Shown here in pieces: positions 36,700 through 46,809 of a DNA stretch of 64,000 bases. Location: positions 12,725,001 to 12,789,000 of the forward strand of contig CM034398.1 of NCBI GenBank assembly GCA_019925095.2, read 5' to 3'. The DNA is from Dendrolimus kikuchii. Taxonomy: Eukaryota; Arthropoda; Insecta; Lepidoptera; Lasiocampidae. A program made the translations under genes and the position numbers. The notes under the pieces were generated by a model. It saw nothing but the letters and a program-made list of their open reading frames with translations, did no database searches and had not been told where the DNA came from. Position 1 is the first letter of the stretch. The number at the start of each line of letters is the position of its first letter.

Positions 36700-38196
36700 G
36701 TCTAGATTAAACATAGTTTCACACAAGTTTAGCAATAAATATAAAGTAAGCAAAGCTATATAAATTATAAATAGGTAATTATAAATTATTATGCTTTTAA
36801 AGTGTCTGTTATAATAAGGTATATTAACGCCCGCTTTTTTTAAGCGTAAATATATTTAAAATTCATTATAAAAGTAGCTATGCTACCACTTTGTTCGCGA
36901 AAGCGTTTGAATCTTATATTAATATCTTTTAAACCATGCAAGACATAAGATGAAACATGTATAAATGAATAAGAGATATCCGTTGAGCCGTTTCAGGGCC
37001 TATTTGAAATAAACTTTCCGACTGATTTACAATCATAAATTCTAAAAACCGTCATAATTTATGATTAAACATCATATACTTACCTAAATAACAGTTTTCA
37101 CTTACATTTTATGGTATTATGATTACACTTAGCTTGTACTGCAAGTGGGGTGTTCCAATCCCAGAGTATAAAAAGGTTCAACTAAAATTTTACAAAACAT
37201 CGCAATCTCCCAGATTTTGTACGAACGTATAAAATTATAACTTTAACGAGTCAAATAGTGTATAAATTGTGGTTTTAACAGGCATTTACATTATTTTCAT
37301 CGTAATATTTTAAGATTAAGACATTAGTATTATATTTTAGTGCCCGCTTTTTTATACGTAAATAACTTTTCAACACATTTGCTCAAAAAATGCATTTACG
37401 ACGTCTATATACCTTGTTCGAAAGTTCCACACAAAACAATGGAACGTGCGCTAAAAAAAACTCTCATCTAAGTGCCTATTATACCGTACGCCGTGCGGTA
37501 AAATAGGTACAGCGGAAAACAATATATAAGAATTTCAACAAGAAGTTTCATTTTCCGAAAGTAAGTAATCTGAATAATCGATCCTGCTAAGCGCTTTTGA
37601 TCAATACCTTTGTCTCACTTTAATACTATAGAGAAAAGGAGACAAAAGATATAGTGCTAATTTTCATCAAGACATATTTATATTAGAAACGTCATAGATT
37701 GTTGCGACTTGCCGACTGATATTTACGTCTGTTTCATTGTACTGTTTTTTCGCAAATATGTTGAAAAACGTCGTATGACACACGTGCACTTGGTGGTTTT
37801 ACAAACCCGTAACTATGGTAGGCTCTTGACTTCGTCTCAGATAAATTCGTCTACTCGTTAAAAACCAACTTATCGCACTAATATCATAAATAAACATTCA
37901 AATTCATTGGAACATGTCTCATCTACTGTTCTACTACACTTACGGCTGAAACACATCTAATATTGTAATTCGATTAATGTCTGGGGACATTAATGTGAAT
38001 AATAGAGTAAATGATGGAACCAAATTACAATCGTTCATAGCCAGCGGGGCATTGTCGCGTCGATAACGAGAATGTATGGACATGTCTTAGGTAAATGACA
38101 AGGAAATAACTTATTATAAACGTGTTACATATTCACCAAAACATTTACCATTACAGCCTTTTGTCTAATAGGAATGATGTTAATGTATTTGGTGAA
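36700..38196. other. AT-rich non-coding DNA
   Basis: Two short similar stretches (ACGCCCGCTTTTTT near 36828 and GTGCCCGCTTTTTTA near 37342) may be Helitron debris. No genes. Confidence 0.35.
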
Positions 38197-38206
38197 GAAA
38201 TGTGAA

Positions 38207-38264
38207 TACATCCATACATACATAACTTCACGCCAGTTCCCTTGCGGGGTAGGCACGAACAACT
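38207..38264 (-). mobile_element. RTE 3' fragment, 58 bp, 10-bp TSD
   Basis: GAAATGTGAA at 38197-38206 and 38265-38274 flanks a 58-bp insert that has just the tail and the last codons. Confidence 0.9.
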
Positions 38265-38305
38265 GAAATGTGAAGTTATCGTAATAATATCGTATCATGA
38301 GCTAA

Positions 38306-38792
38306 TCTATCTATCTATACTATAATAAATCTGTAAATGGTTCGAGATTATACATTCCGTTTGAAATGCGAAAAAAAAACCGAGGGGGTAATTGGGACCA
38401 GGAAATTCCAAAAATGCGATTTTTAGAATTTTCGTCTGTCTGTTTGTCTGTTAGAGCATCACGTGAAACTACTGAACGGATTTAAATAAAACTCAATACA
38501 TTCATAATCCTGACTCCTTATATCTCGAGTTGTATCTTAGGATACTTTTTTACTTACCATCGATAGCAAATTTAATGTAATAAAATGTGTGATTTTTTTA
38601 TCCTGGGAATACTGCGGGAATTTTCCCCGGAGCGGTTTGATGTTGTTCTGATGCATCAAATATAGCATATGCCGACACAGTTTCCCCTAAAATTATAGCA
38701 TAATTATTTTCTTGAATGCTGCGATATTTTATGTCCCGGGAATCCCGCGGGAATTCAAGTCAAACGTGGACGAACTCGCTGACTTATCCTAG
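38306..38792 (+). mobile_element. Short Helitron, 487 bp
   Basis: Starts A|TCTATCTATCTATAC and ends GACTTATCCTAG|T. The body contains CGTCTGTCTGTTTGTCTG and two CCCGGGAAT/CCTGGGAAT segments. No ORF. Confidence 0.7.
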
Positions 38793-39846
38793 TAAATATA
38801 TATATTACATATATAGGTATAAGGTAAAGTAAACATTATTATTTAAAACGTATAAGTAATTAACAAAAGCTGAACTAAAACCAGCTTTACGGCTTCGTTC
38901 TCTTCCATGCACGTCCGTAAATTTATAAATTAAAACAACAAATAACATTACAGTGGTAATGTTATCTTAATATGAATAATATATAGTTATTAAAGTTATT
39001 ATTCTAAGATTTCAGTAACTAACAAGCCAATTATTCAGTTACAGACCCTAGAAACTTCATAAAAGTATGATATATAAGAAAAAGAAGAAAATAATACATT
39101 TTATTCATCAAAGGCGATGTACACAACATAAATAAAATTACTTTTAAATAAAAAATATTGTAAAGATAGTAAGTACCTATATTGACCGTCCATCTATGGT
39201 TGATAAAAACATATCCAAAATTGTTAAATTATTTTCCCAAATTACAGGCGTGTGTTGTTACATGGTAGACAAAATCACCCGATCCGAACTTTATATAAAA
39301 ATAGCTTAATTTATATTTGCTCTTTTGCTGTATAAAAACTATCTCTGACACATACACTCTTGTTTATACACTCACTGCCTCTGACATTTAATATACTACT
39401 CGTATAGACGTAATATAATAAAACATACGAAAGGACTTGGCAAAGTGATACAATAGGGTTGTATTTATTTGGTCCAACGTATTCAGAGTAACGTTTATTG
39501 CTCGCTATACAAAAACATATTCTTGTGAGACGTCGTCTGGGAACAATGACTAACATTTTTCCATCTCGAAATAATTGGTGAAAGATCTTGGACTTGGCTT
39601 TGGACTGATTGTCTTATCATTGGCGACTCTTCTTATTTTCTTCATTTGTAATTTTTTAATATACAAAATGATTTTTTAAGTGGGCTTTCAGGGCCGAATC
39701 TGAAACTATACTAAACTAAATAGTGAAAAACACTCAAAGGAGTCTCGAGGCCGATTTTAGCTAAAACTAAAGTGGTCTCATTAGATTTTTGAAAAATCAA
39801 TTACCCTTGTCAGGAATCGAATCGTCTGATTTTGACAAAAAAATAC
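38793..39846. other. AT-rich non-coding DNA
   Basis: 39780-39830 (GATTTTTGAAAAATCAATTA) is inverted relative to 50445-50470, a small dispersed repeat. No genes. Confidence 0.4.
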
Positions 39847-40004
39847 ATAATGAAACTACGTTTTAACGGTTTTAAGCGCGGTAATTTTTTTGATTTTGTT
39901 TTTCCGACGTTTCGCCACTGCCACTGAAAAGTGGCCAAAACGTCGGAAAAACAAAAATCAAATAAATTCCCGCGCTTAAAACCGTTAAAACGTAGTTTTA
40001 TTAT
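39847..40004. repeat. Foldback MITE, 158 bp
   Basis: The arms are near-complementary over about 65 bp each: outer ATAATGAAACTACGTTTTAA, inner CCGACGTTTC/AACGTCGG. The loop itself pairs (GCCACTGAAAAGTGGC). A solo half sits at 7183-7262. Confidence 0.85.
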
Positions 40005-40296
40005 GTATACAAGTCACGAAACTTAAGAAAATATTAAAAAAATATATACTGTATTATTATACCAAATCATAGTGTAGCTTGGATATTATTTGGAAGGATC
40101 AATTTCTGTAAAGGAATGTGACACGGCAAATCAAGCGAAAGGGTTGGTTTTAACAAAATGTTATATTTTCCATACATTAATTAAGCATCAGATTGCATCG
40201 GTCATATGACCGCACTTCATTTGAACTCAATGAATTGACTGATCTGATTAATTGGGGTAAAGTAACGTGTTTCGAATATTAATTTATACATGCCTA
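40005..40296. other. AT-rich non-coding DNA
   Basis: Nothing recognised. Confidence 0.4.
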
Positions 40297-40985
40297 CTAG
40301 AGTTTTCGCTGCGGCTATGCCGCAGGTCAAGCCCTAATGCGTCCTTCTTGTTTAAAGAGCAAGCATTAATACAGGTTACATTGTATGAAATTATTATGGC
40401 AGTGATATTGGCCCCCGGCAGATACGCTTCATTTTTTGTCGCCAAACTATCACATCTCCCGGGATGAAAGTATCTATATGTTTCTGTATATTTTCGGTAT
40501 TAAAACTACGTAGGTAATTATGTACAAAATTATAGCAAAACCGATCGAGTTCTCCAATCAATTTTTCCGTGAAAGCTTAACAGATAGAAATACCAGGTCA
40601 CCATACCAGATGAATTTTTATATCTAGAAACTTGAGAAATAATTGATCTCCCAATACAAACTGTCATCCCCTATTTCAACCGTTCTAGTTTTATTTTTGA
40701 GATAAAAGTAGTAGCCAAAGTGTCAAGTCTCGTCTATCTTCTGTAAACTATAAAAATGACGGAAATTACGAAAATATTAAAATGACGAAAATGACATCAG
40801 AAAAAACAAGACCTACCTTACTTTATGAGATAAACTTTACCTAAATCTATCCATACAAAATGTATTCCTTTTCCGGGATGAAAATTATCCTATGTCTATT
40901 CTAAATATTGAACATATATACTGAGTTTCAGCCAAATCGGTCCAATAGTTTTCCTTGAAAGCATAATGTAGCGGGTAAAATAGTG
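40297..40985 (-). mobile_element. Non-autonomous Helitron, about 690 bp (same family as 5850-6604)
   Basis: The minus-strand 3' end has a CTGCGGCATAGCCGCAG hairpin then CTCTAG|T (40300-40297). The interior carries the two-module structure, with ATGACGAAA-type repeats around 40757-40795 and TTTCAGCCAAATCGGTCC near the 5' end. Confidence 0.75.
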
Positions 40986-41039
40986 AAAGACTATATTTAC
41001 TGCATACATATATTACATTTTTTTAAAAATTAAGAAAAA

Positions 41040-41345
41040 GAAAGAGCGGCGTGAGTCTTATTGCCTTGGCAGACGTTTTGTTTTTTTTATGTGGCGGTAC
41101 CGCCCTGAAGTGTCTGCTGGTCCAGGAGTGGTGCCGACGGTACTGCGTTTGGTGTGCCGGACAGCCGGGGACGACCTCACAGGCGCACTGGTGAACGAGT
41201 CGCCTGGGTCTCGAAGGAGAAGAAAAAGAACCTGGAATATACGTCCAGCGTGTTAATGATACGCCCAAAGCTCTTCCAAACGTCGGCCACCTCGGCAAGA
41301 CAACAAAACAGGGCGAAAGACCATAGCTGGTGAGGTGGCCAAGCG
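41040..41345 (+). repeat. GC-rich retroelement-like fragment
   Basis: CGGACAGCCGGGGACGACC, GAGTCGCCTGGGTCTCGAAG, GAGAAGAAAAAGAACCTGG and AAGCTCTTCCAAACGTCGG are unlike the AT-rich flanks. This is probably a piece of a LINE UTR; the minus frame 41298-41023 has no domain. Low certainty. Confidence 0.35.
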
Positions 41346-41653
41346 GAAGGCAGACGGAGTAAAAGAAAATTTAAAAGAAATAAAATGAATTTGAAATTAA
41401 TACAATGAGATTAAAGCTCCAACAGTATGAACATGAATAAAAGCAAGATGAATTAAATTATTAAAATATAAGGAAATGAAATAAAAGTGGGCATACCCAC
41501 ATGCACAATTTAGTGAGGTGATGTTTAAAAACTATAATAAACAAGCTTATATTATTGGCTTCAACACTTACCCAAAACGTGGGTTATATGCACTGAATAT
41601 ATTATAATTTACTTTAAACAGGTACTATAATATGATAGTACTAAATAATTTTA
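41346..41653. other. AT-rich non-coding DNA
   Basis: Nothing recognised. Confidence 0.4.
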
Positions 41654-41657
41654 ATAA

Positions 41658-41886
41658 TGTTAATTTTATCGTTTTATCGTGGTGGTGGTTTGAAAATTTA
41701 CACCCGAATGAGCGAGCATCGATGTGACGATGTGCCGTCCAAACGCGCGGCCTGCGACCCGCCGCGACCGGTTTCTCAAACCACGCTATGTTAGCGAAAC
41801 ACTCGGCGGTGCTCGCGTTTAATATTTTATTGATATTTATTTTAAAAAAAAAATATTTTATGTTTAAAAATATGTATTACGTTACA
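41658..41886 (-). repeat. Gypsy 3' LTR
   Basis: It shares 118 bp (41770-41886) with the truncated 5' LTR at 43682-43799. A partly purine-rich AGCGAGCGGGATA precedes it on the minus strand. The far end (41658) is inferred from TTAACA and the TSD. Confidence 0.6.
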
Positions 41887-42353
41887 TATCCCGCTCGCTT
41901 ACTAGGAATTTTATTCCTCAGAATAAAATTCTTTTTATCTATGATACAATACCTACTCATTCATTATCTTTTCTAATTTTCTTCCTCTAACACTTCCTTT
42001 CACTGGCCTTCTATACATTCATTCATCTTACTTTCTCTATCATACACTAAGTTCACTCACCTCACGTGCAATTAACGACGTTAGTAAATAATAAGTATTA
42101 AAAATACTAACGCATCCTTTCATGAATTAAAGTTCTGATTAATACGTAATCAGCAACTCGTATCAAGTATCAAAAATTTAGCTTTCGCAATAAGGGATGA
42201 AGAAAATGCAAGTTAAATGTTAAACAAAAGTTTTAAAAGAATCCATAAATGTGCATGTGTGTGTGTAGTTATGTATATAAATAGTTAAATTGTAAATATG
42301 TTAAAAGGTGTTTAGTTATATATGTGTTTTAGTTAGATTATTAGGTTAATAAA

Positions 42354-43691
42354 TTATGTATTTGATCCAATTAATTTCAAATCTTTGATGTGCCATGTTC
42401 CAATATCGCGACCAAACATATCTTCTAATACGTAAACTAAAGGTGATTTTTTAGTAATAATACGACATTTAATAAATTTAGGTGCTAGTTTCTTACTGAA
42501 TCGCTTGTCTTTGTCGCTTAAAAAGTAAGTTTTCTTCATAACTACATCACCAACATTAAATTCAGCAGGTTTTCTGCGCAAATTATAGTGCGATGTGTTT
42601 TTGATGTGTGCCTGCCATAATTTAAGCTGAACTTTGTCAAATAAGGAGGACAAACATCCTAAATTTTCAGCGTAGACCTCACGAGGTAAAAATAATAAGT
42701 TTTCCCCTATATCATTATCTGTGTAAAACGAACCACAAGATACTAGTTCTCTGCCAAAAACTAAAAATGAAGGTGTAAAGCCAGTGGCTTCGTTAACTGC
42801 ATTATTTATTGCAAATTGTATTTTTGGAATAAATATGTCCCATGACCTATGATCATCATCTACAAATGTTGAAATGCAAGTTATAATAGTACGATTATAC
42901 CTTTCCACTGTATTTACTTGTGGTGTGTACTTTGGTGAGAAATAAACATTTGGAATTTTATATTTTTTGAAGAAAATGTCTGTAGTTTTACTGATGAATT
43001 GACTACCATTATCCAAAAATATGGTTTGTGGAATACCATGAACCATGAATACAAAATCTTCAATTAACTTAATTATTATATCAGAAGTAGCACGTTTTAT
43101 AGGAAATATAAAACAAAATTTAGAAAAACAACATGTGACTACTAAAATAAAGCTATTTTGTTTCTTAGTGACGGGTAAGGGACCCATAATGTCTATAGAA
43201 ATTACTTGAAAAGGATGGGAACAATGTTTCGGTCTACCTAATTCACCTAAGGTTTGGTGGTTTTGAGATTTATATTCCAAACATTTGGAACATGTGCTAA
43301 CAAATTTAACAATATCTTGAAACATGCCAGGCCAAAAGAAACGTAGCGTTAAACGACGATACGTTTTATGTATACCTAAGTGACCGGCAGTAGGTTCACT
43401 ATGATTTTCATGAATAATGTCATGACGTAACTCAGTAGGCACAACCTCCTTCCAGTCAAAGTCAGATGTAAGGTTTTGTTTATTTTTACAATATCTGTAT
43501 AAAATGTTATCTTTAATTATAAAATTTGGAAAAGATTGAGGATCTGTTAAACAACCATTATAAATATTTTTATACCATTTGTCCGTAGTTGTTAAATGTA
43601 TGTCTGAAGGATTAATAGCGCTAACGGGAACCGCTCGAGAAAGCGCATCTGGGATGACATTGTCAGCACCACGACGTGTCAGGTTTCTCAA
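42354..43691 (-). CDS. pol: Gypsy integrase with C-terminal domain (pol remnant)
   Basis: A continuous frame of 445 codons. Residues 8-20 (GADNVIPDALSRA) are the end of RNase H. A HHCC zinc finger follows: His104, His108, Cys134, Cys137. The core has Asp167 (ISIDIMG), Asp227 (FLDNGSQF) and Glu263 (TVERYN) with exactly 35 residues between the last two, the DD35E signature. After this comes the DNA-binding tail, including FNVGDVVMKK near 382. All catalytic residues are present. The frame runs in from the truncated LTR, so there is no native start. Integrase joins element cDNA to host DNA in the nucleus. Alone it could be made only from a chance transcript; no domestication is implied. Confidence 0.9.
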   Translation of the reverse strand: MRNLTRRGADNVIPDALSRAVPVSAINPSDIHLTTTDKWYKNIYNGCLTDPQSFPNFIIKDNILYRYCKNKQNLTSDFDWKEVVPTELRHDIIHENHSEPTAGHLGIHKTYRRLTLRFFWPGMFQDIVKFVSTCSKCLEYKSQNHQTLGELGRPKHCSHPFQVISIDIMGPLPVTKKQNSFILVVTCCFSKFCFIFPIKRATSDIIIKLIEDFVFMVHGIPQTIFLDNGSQFISKTTDIFFKKYKIPNVYFSPKYTPQVNTVERYNRTIITCISTFVDDDHRSWDIFIPKIQFAINNAVNEATGFTPSFLVFGRELVSCGSFYTDNDIGENLLFLPREVYAENLGCLSSLFDKVQLKLWQAHIKNTSHYNLRRKPAEFNVGDVVMKKTYFLSDKDKRFSKKLAPKFIKCRIITKKSPLVYVLEDMFGRDIGTWHIKDLKLIGSNT

Positions 43692-43799
43692 ACCACGCTA
43701 TGTTAGCGAAACACTCGGCGGTGCTCGCGTTTAATATTTTATTGATATTTATTTAAAAAAATAAAATATTTTATGTTTAAAAATATGTATTACGTTACA
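43682..43799 (-). repeat. Gypsy 5' LTR, truncated
   Basis: It begins TGTAACGTAA on the minus strand at 43799 and matches the 3' LTR for 118 bp, then breaks at GGTTTGAGAAACC where the pol remnant starts. Confidence 0.8.
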
Positions 43800-43989
43800 A
43801 TAACAAGCAAACAGAAAAATATACTTTTATCCCGGAATCTATCACATGATTTGGGATAAAAAGTATCCTATGTTCATCCTTGGTATCGAAAATATATGTA
43901 TTGAGTTTCAGCCAAATCGGCCCAGTAGATTTTCCGTGAAAGGGTAACAGATAGGCAGACAGACAGAGTTACTTTTATATATATACAGA
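43800..43989 (-). mobile_element. Helitron 5' fragment adjoining the gypsy insertion
   Basis: The minus-strand 5' end A|TCTGTATATATATAAAAG is at 43989, then CTCTGTCTGTCTGCC and a CCGATTTGGCTGAAAC module, as in 51930-52365. The gypsy element abuts it. Confidence 0.6.
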
Positions 43990-44049
43990 TACGTACATAT
44001 TTTAAAACAGACACAAAAATATATTTAAAAAAACATATATAAAGTCGAC

Positions 44050-44635
44050 TTCCGTCGGCAGCGAGGCCTAAGGTAAAGGTCATCGGTTCTTATGGCTCCA
44101 GAGGCAGGAACCTCCTCATAATGCATGCCGTGCTCAGGAGAACCGCCTTTGTATTTCACCATTCACCCTTTTACCTAGCGAGAGCCTCTCTAGATATCGG
44201 TCGAGGTTCTTCGTTATTAGACCGTTAACAGACACCACTATCGGTACGATGGTCATTGACTTCATATGCCACATAGTACTAATCTCGTGCGCGAGATCGA
44301 AATATTTCGTTAATCTGTCAGTTGAAACTATCACGAGATTAGTCATGTGGAATACTTATAGCAATAAGCATCATATGTCTGGCAGATCGATCTATTATCA
44401 CAATATCAGGCTTCTTGGCAACAATAGTCCTGTCTGTTATAATAGATCGATCCCAGTAGAGCGTGTTATGACCATTATCGAGAACTGGCTCAGGGGTATA
44501 TTTATAATAAGGTACCTTAGTCGCTATCAGATCGTATCGAAGAGCAAGTTGCTGATGGATAAACCTGACTACTAGGTTGTGCCTGTGCAAATATTTGGAG
44601 TTAGTTATTATTATATGCATGTCTCTCAAGACCAA
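44050..44635 (-). pseudogene. LINE C-terminus with restriction-like endonuclease domain, frameshifted
   Basis: Two overlapping minus frames (44635-44339 and 44346-44134) make one protein end: LALRYDLIATKVPYYKYTPE, TLYWDRSIITDRTI, KPDIVIIDRSA and MLIAISIPHD, then after a frame change LVIVSTDRLTKYFDLAHEIS, MWHMKSMTIVPIVVSVNGLI and LDRYLERLSLGKRV. The TDRxI...xPDIVI...L(I) arrangement is that of PD-(D/E)XK nucleases at the C-terminus of some LINE clades. The second strand usually carries an acidic residue (LIDVAIP-like); here it reads LIAISIP, so the catalytic acid seems lost. The RT itself is not visible. The clade was not determined. Confidence 0.72.
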
Positions 44636-45340
44636 GGGCTATAAAAATGGTCCGAACTTTTGAAGGGCTTGCGTGGGGCCTTGGGAAGGTCAATAGTAAG
44701 AGTCCCCTTAGATAAATTTAATTTAAATGTGGCGTGATAGTGACTGGCGAATATCTCTGTCTACATCATATAAAGAGGCACCCAGGGATAAGCCCCGGTC
44801 AGTGTAAGACTATTGTAGGAAATCAGAACAAAAGGTACCGGGCTATTTGGATGAAATGCTAATGGAACTAGGGATCTGAGACTATGGTGACTATGGCGTT
44901 TGCCCGTCAAAATGTTCGAGGAACATGGATAAAGTGAGCAGACGGTAATTCGCCACTCCCTGCATGGGCCTCAAAAAATTGCCGTACAAGATTGGCCAGG
45001 GGCAACATGGGTGTGAGTGACTAAGGGGTGTGGAGAGGTGGGCTACAGGTTCACCGAGGCTACTTCTGATGTTATATCATTTATCACTTCCACCCTGGGT
45101 CTTGAGTCTTAGCTCTAATGATCTCCATGCCGTGCCGGCTGGTTAAGGCCTCACCTTGGCCTCGCAGGGTCGGTTACGAGGTGTCGCTACTCACCTAAGG
45201 CTTCTCCACAAAGCCCCCTACGGGATTATTATTGTTGTTCCCCTATTGCATCTCCCTATTTCATTCTTAAAGCTGTTAATGCGTTGGCAGCGCCCCTGGT
45301 GTTGTAAATGTTTTCAGAATCGACTAAGTTTGTATTAATG
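44636..45340. other. GC-richer unresolved segment, probably part of the LINE insert
   Basis: Base composition differs from the AT-rich surroundings (for example CCGTGCCGGCTGGTTAAGG, CACCTTGGCCTCGCAGGG). No long frame on either strand. Possibly the element's 5' leader with the middle deleted. Confidence 0.35.
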
Positions 45341-46324
45341 AAATTTGATAGGAAGGTATAAGTGTAATAATGTATGCCGCTGCCCAATGTGTTGACGAAA
45401 TCAAGAAAAAATTAAAGATTAAGAATGGATGCCTGAAGCGGTGCAATATTTTTTGTCAGGTTTCAAAATTAAGTCATTGTAATAAGCTGCAAATGTAACC
45501 ACTGGACCGACAGGACTATGGCAAGTTCATTCCAGAATACAGAGCGTGATTATGAAAAAGATAGAGCTCAAATAAAACTTCTTTATTATAGACAATGAAA
45601 AAATAAATTAATATCTCTATAACATTCTCACTGAATATTCTTTCAAAGAGATTCTTATATGTTATAATGTAATTGTGTATATACCTTAAGGTTATAATGA
45701 AATTGTAGACTAAAATTGTAAGATAAAAATGATTCAAAACAAAGCATATTCCGCGTTGGTGGGTTTATTTTTTAAACTCGCTACATAACGGCACCACGAA
45801 AATGGCGTTCTGATGGATTAGGAACATCTGTTCGAACAAACGAGGCTTACAAAGATAAGGTGGAGTCATCCTTCACTTTTTCTCGCGCTCGTTCCGGCTA
45901 CCATTTGTTTCAATAAGTTTAGAGTTATTATTGATTTGTATTAGCATGGAAAGACATTTGAAAACCAATGTTTGTTATTTTTAAGTGCAGAGCTACCCAC
46001 GCTTTCAAAGTTTCCTTAGTTTTGGAAGTCTATAAACTCACTTATTGATTCAAATAGAAAAGTTATCAACATGTTTCTTGATGACTTTTTCTTTATTGTA
46101 CAGTCGTGGTATGAAAATATTCGCTAGTTTTCAAACTGATTCATTCAGTGCTCTTCGAGCACATGTTACCTCTTCAAACTGAGCCACAGAACAGATGGTT
46201 CCACAAAACATTATGTTTAACTATTTGACAATGGAGTTTAAAATTACTTAGATCGAAGTTGTTTAATTTTATATCTTATCTAAGAAGATTTTTTAGAGAT
46301 CTTAAAACCTTTTTATTGGAGTTT
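45341..46324. other. AT-rich non-coding DNA
   Basis: Nothing recognised. Confidence 0.4.
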
Positions 46325-46603
46325 AACCGACTTCAAAAAAGGAGGAAGTTCCCAATTAGTCTGTATGTTTTTTTGTATATTCGTTCTCTGTCAATTGTGG
46401 ACTGATTTCCAAATTTTTTTTAACAAAATAAAACCGACTTCACACTAAAAACCGAAAAAATAAATATTTAACCAATTATTTTTACAACATCTAGCAGTCA
46501 GTGTCGCAAAACATAAAAATTACTATATTTTGTAAAAAAAAAATGTTGTTTTTTATGTTTTACTTGGCACCGATTTCAAGATGTTGTAGAAAAAAAGTCG
46601 GTT
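46325..46603. repeat. CCGACTTC inverted-repeat element, copy 2
   Basis: AACCGACTTCAAAAAAGGAG at the left and AAAAAGTCGGTT at the right, with the interior ATGTTTTACTTGGCACCGA shared with 18935-21215. A piece of a third copy is at 49548-49650. Confidence 0.65.
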
Positions 46604-46741
46604 AATTATTTTTTTCGGTTCTGTTTTATAATATTTATGTTAAGCATAGTGATTATATCCTCTTTGTTTCTTATCGTTAATCTCAGCGTCTGATATTATT
46701 ATCATTGCAATTTTCTTTTTTGACGTTTCTATATTAGAAAC

Positions 46742-46797
46742 TGTTGTTCGTGCCTACCCCGCAAGGGAACTGGCGTGAAGTTATGTATGTATGTATG
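46742..46797 (+). mobile_element. RTE 3' fragment, 56 bp, 12-bp TSD
   Basis: TATATTAGAAAC at 46730-46741 and 46798-46809 flanks the last RTE codons (CCCCGCAAGGGAACTGGCG) and the TATG tail. Confidence 0.9.
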
Positions 46798-46809
46798 TAT
46801 ATTAGAAAC

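Larger units (their letters stand above)
41658..43799 (-). mobile_element. Ty3/gypsy retrotransposon, internally deleted
   Basis: Minus-strand element. The 3' LTR is 41658-41886 (229 bp; TGTAACGTAA to TTAACA). The 5' LTR keeps only its first 118 bp (43682-43799) and is joined directly to the end of RNase H. ATAA at 41654-41657 and 43800-43803 fits a 4-bp TSD. Gag, protease, RT and most of RNase H are gone. Confidence 0.75.

Noticed and set aside
41023..41298. 91-codon minus-strand frame
   Set aside because: Falls in a GC-rich retroelement-like fragment; no domain and no conserved residues I can identify.
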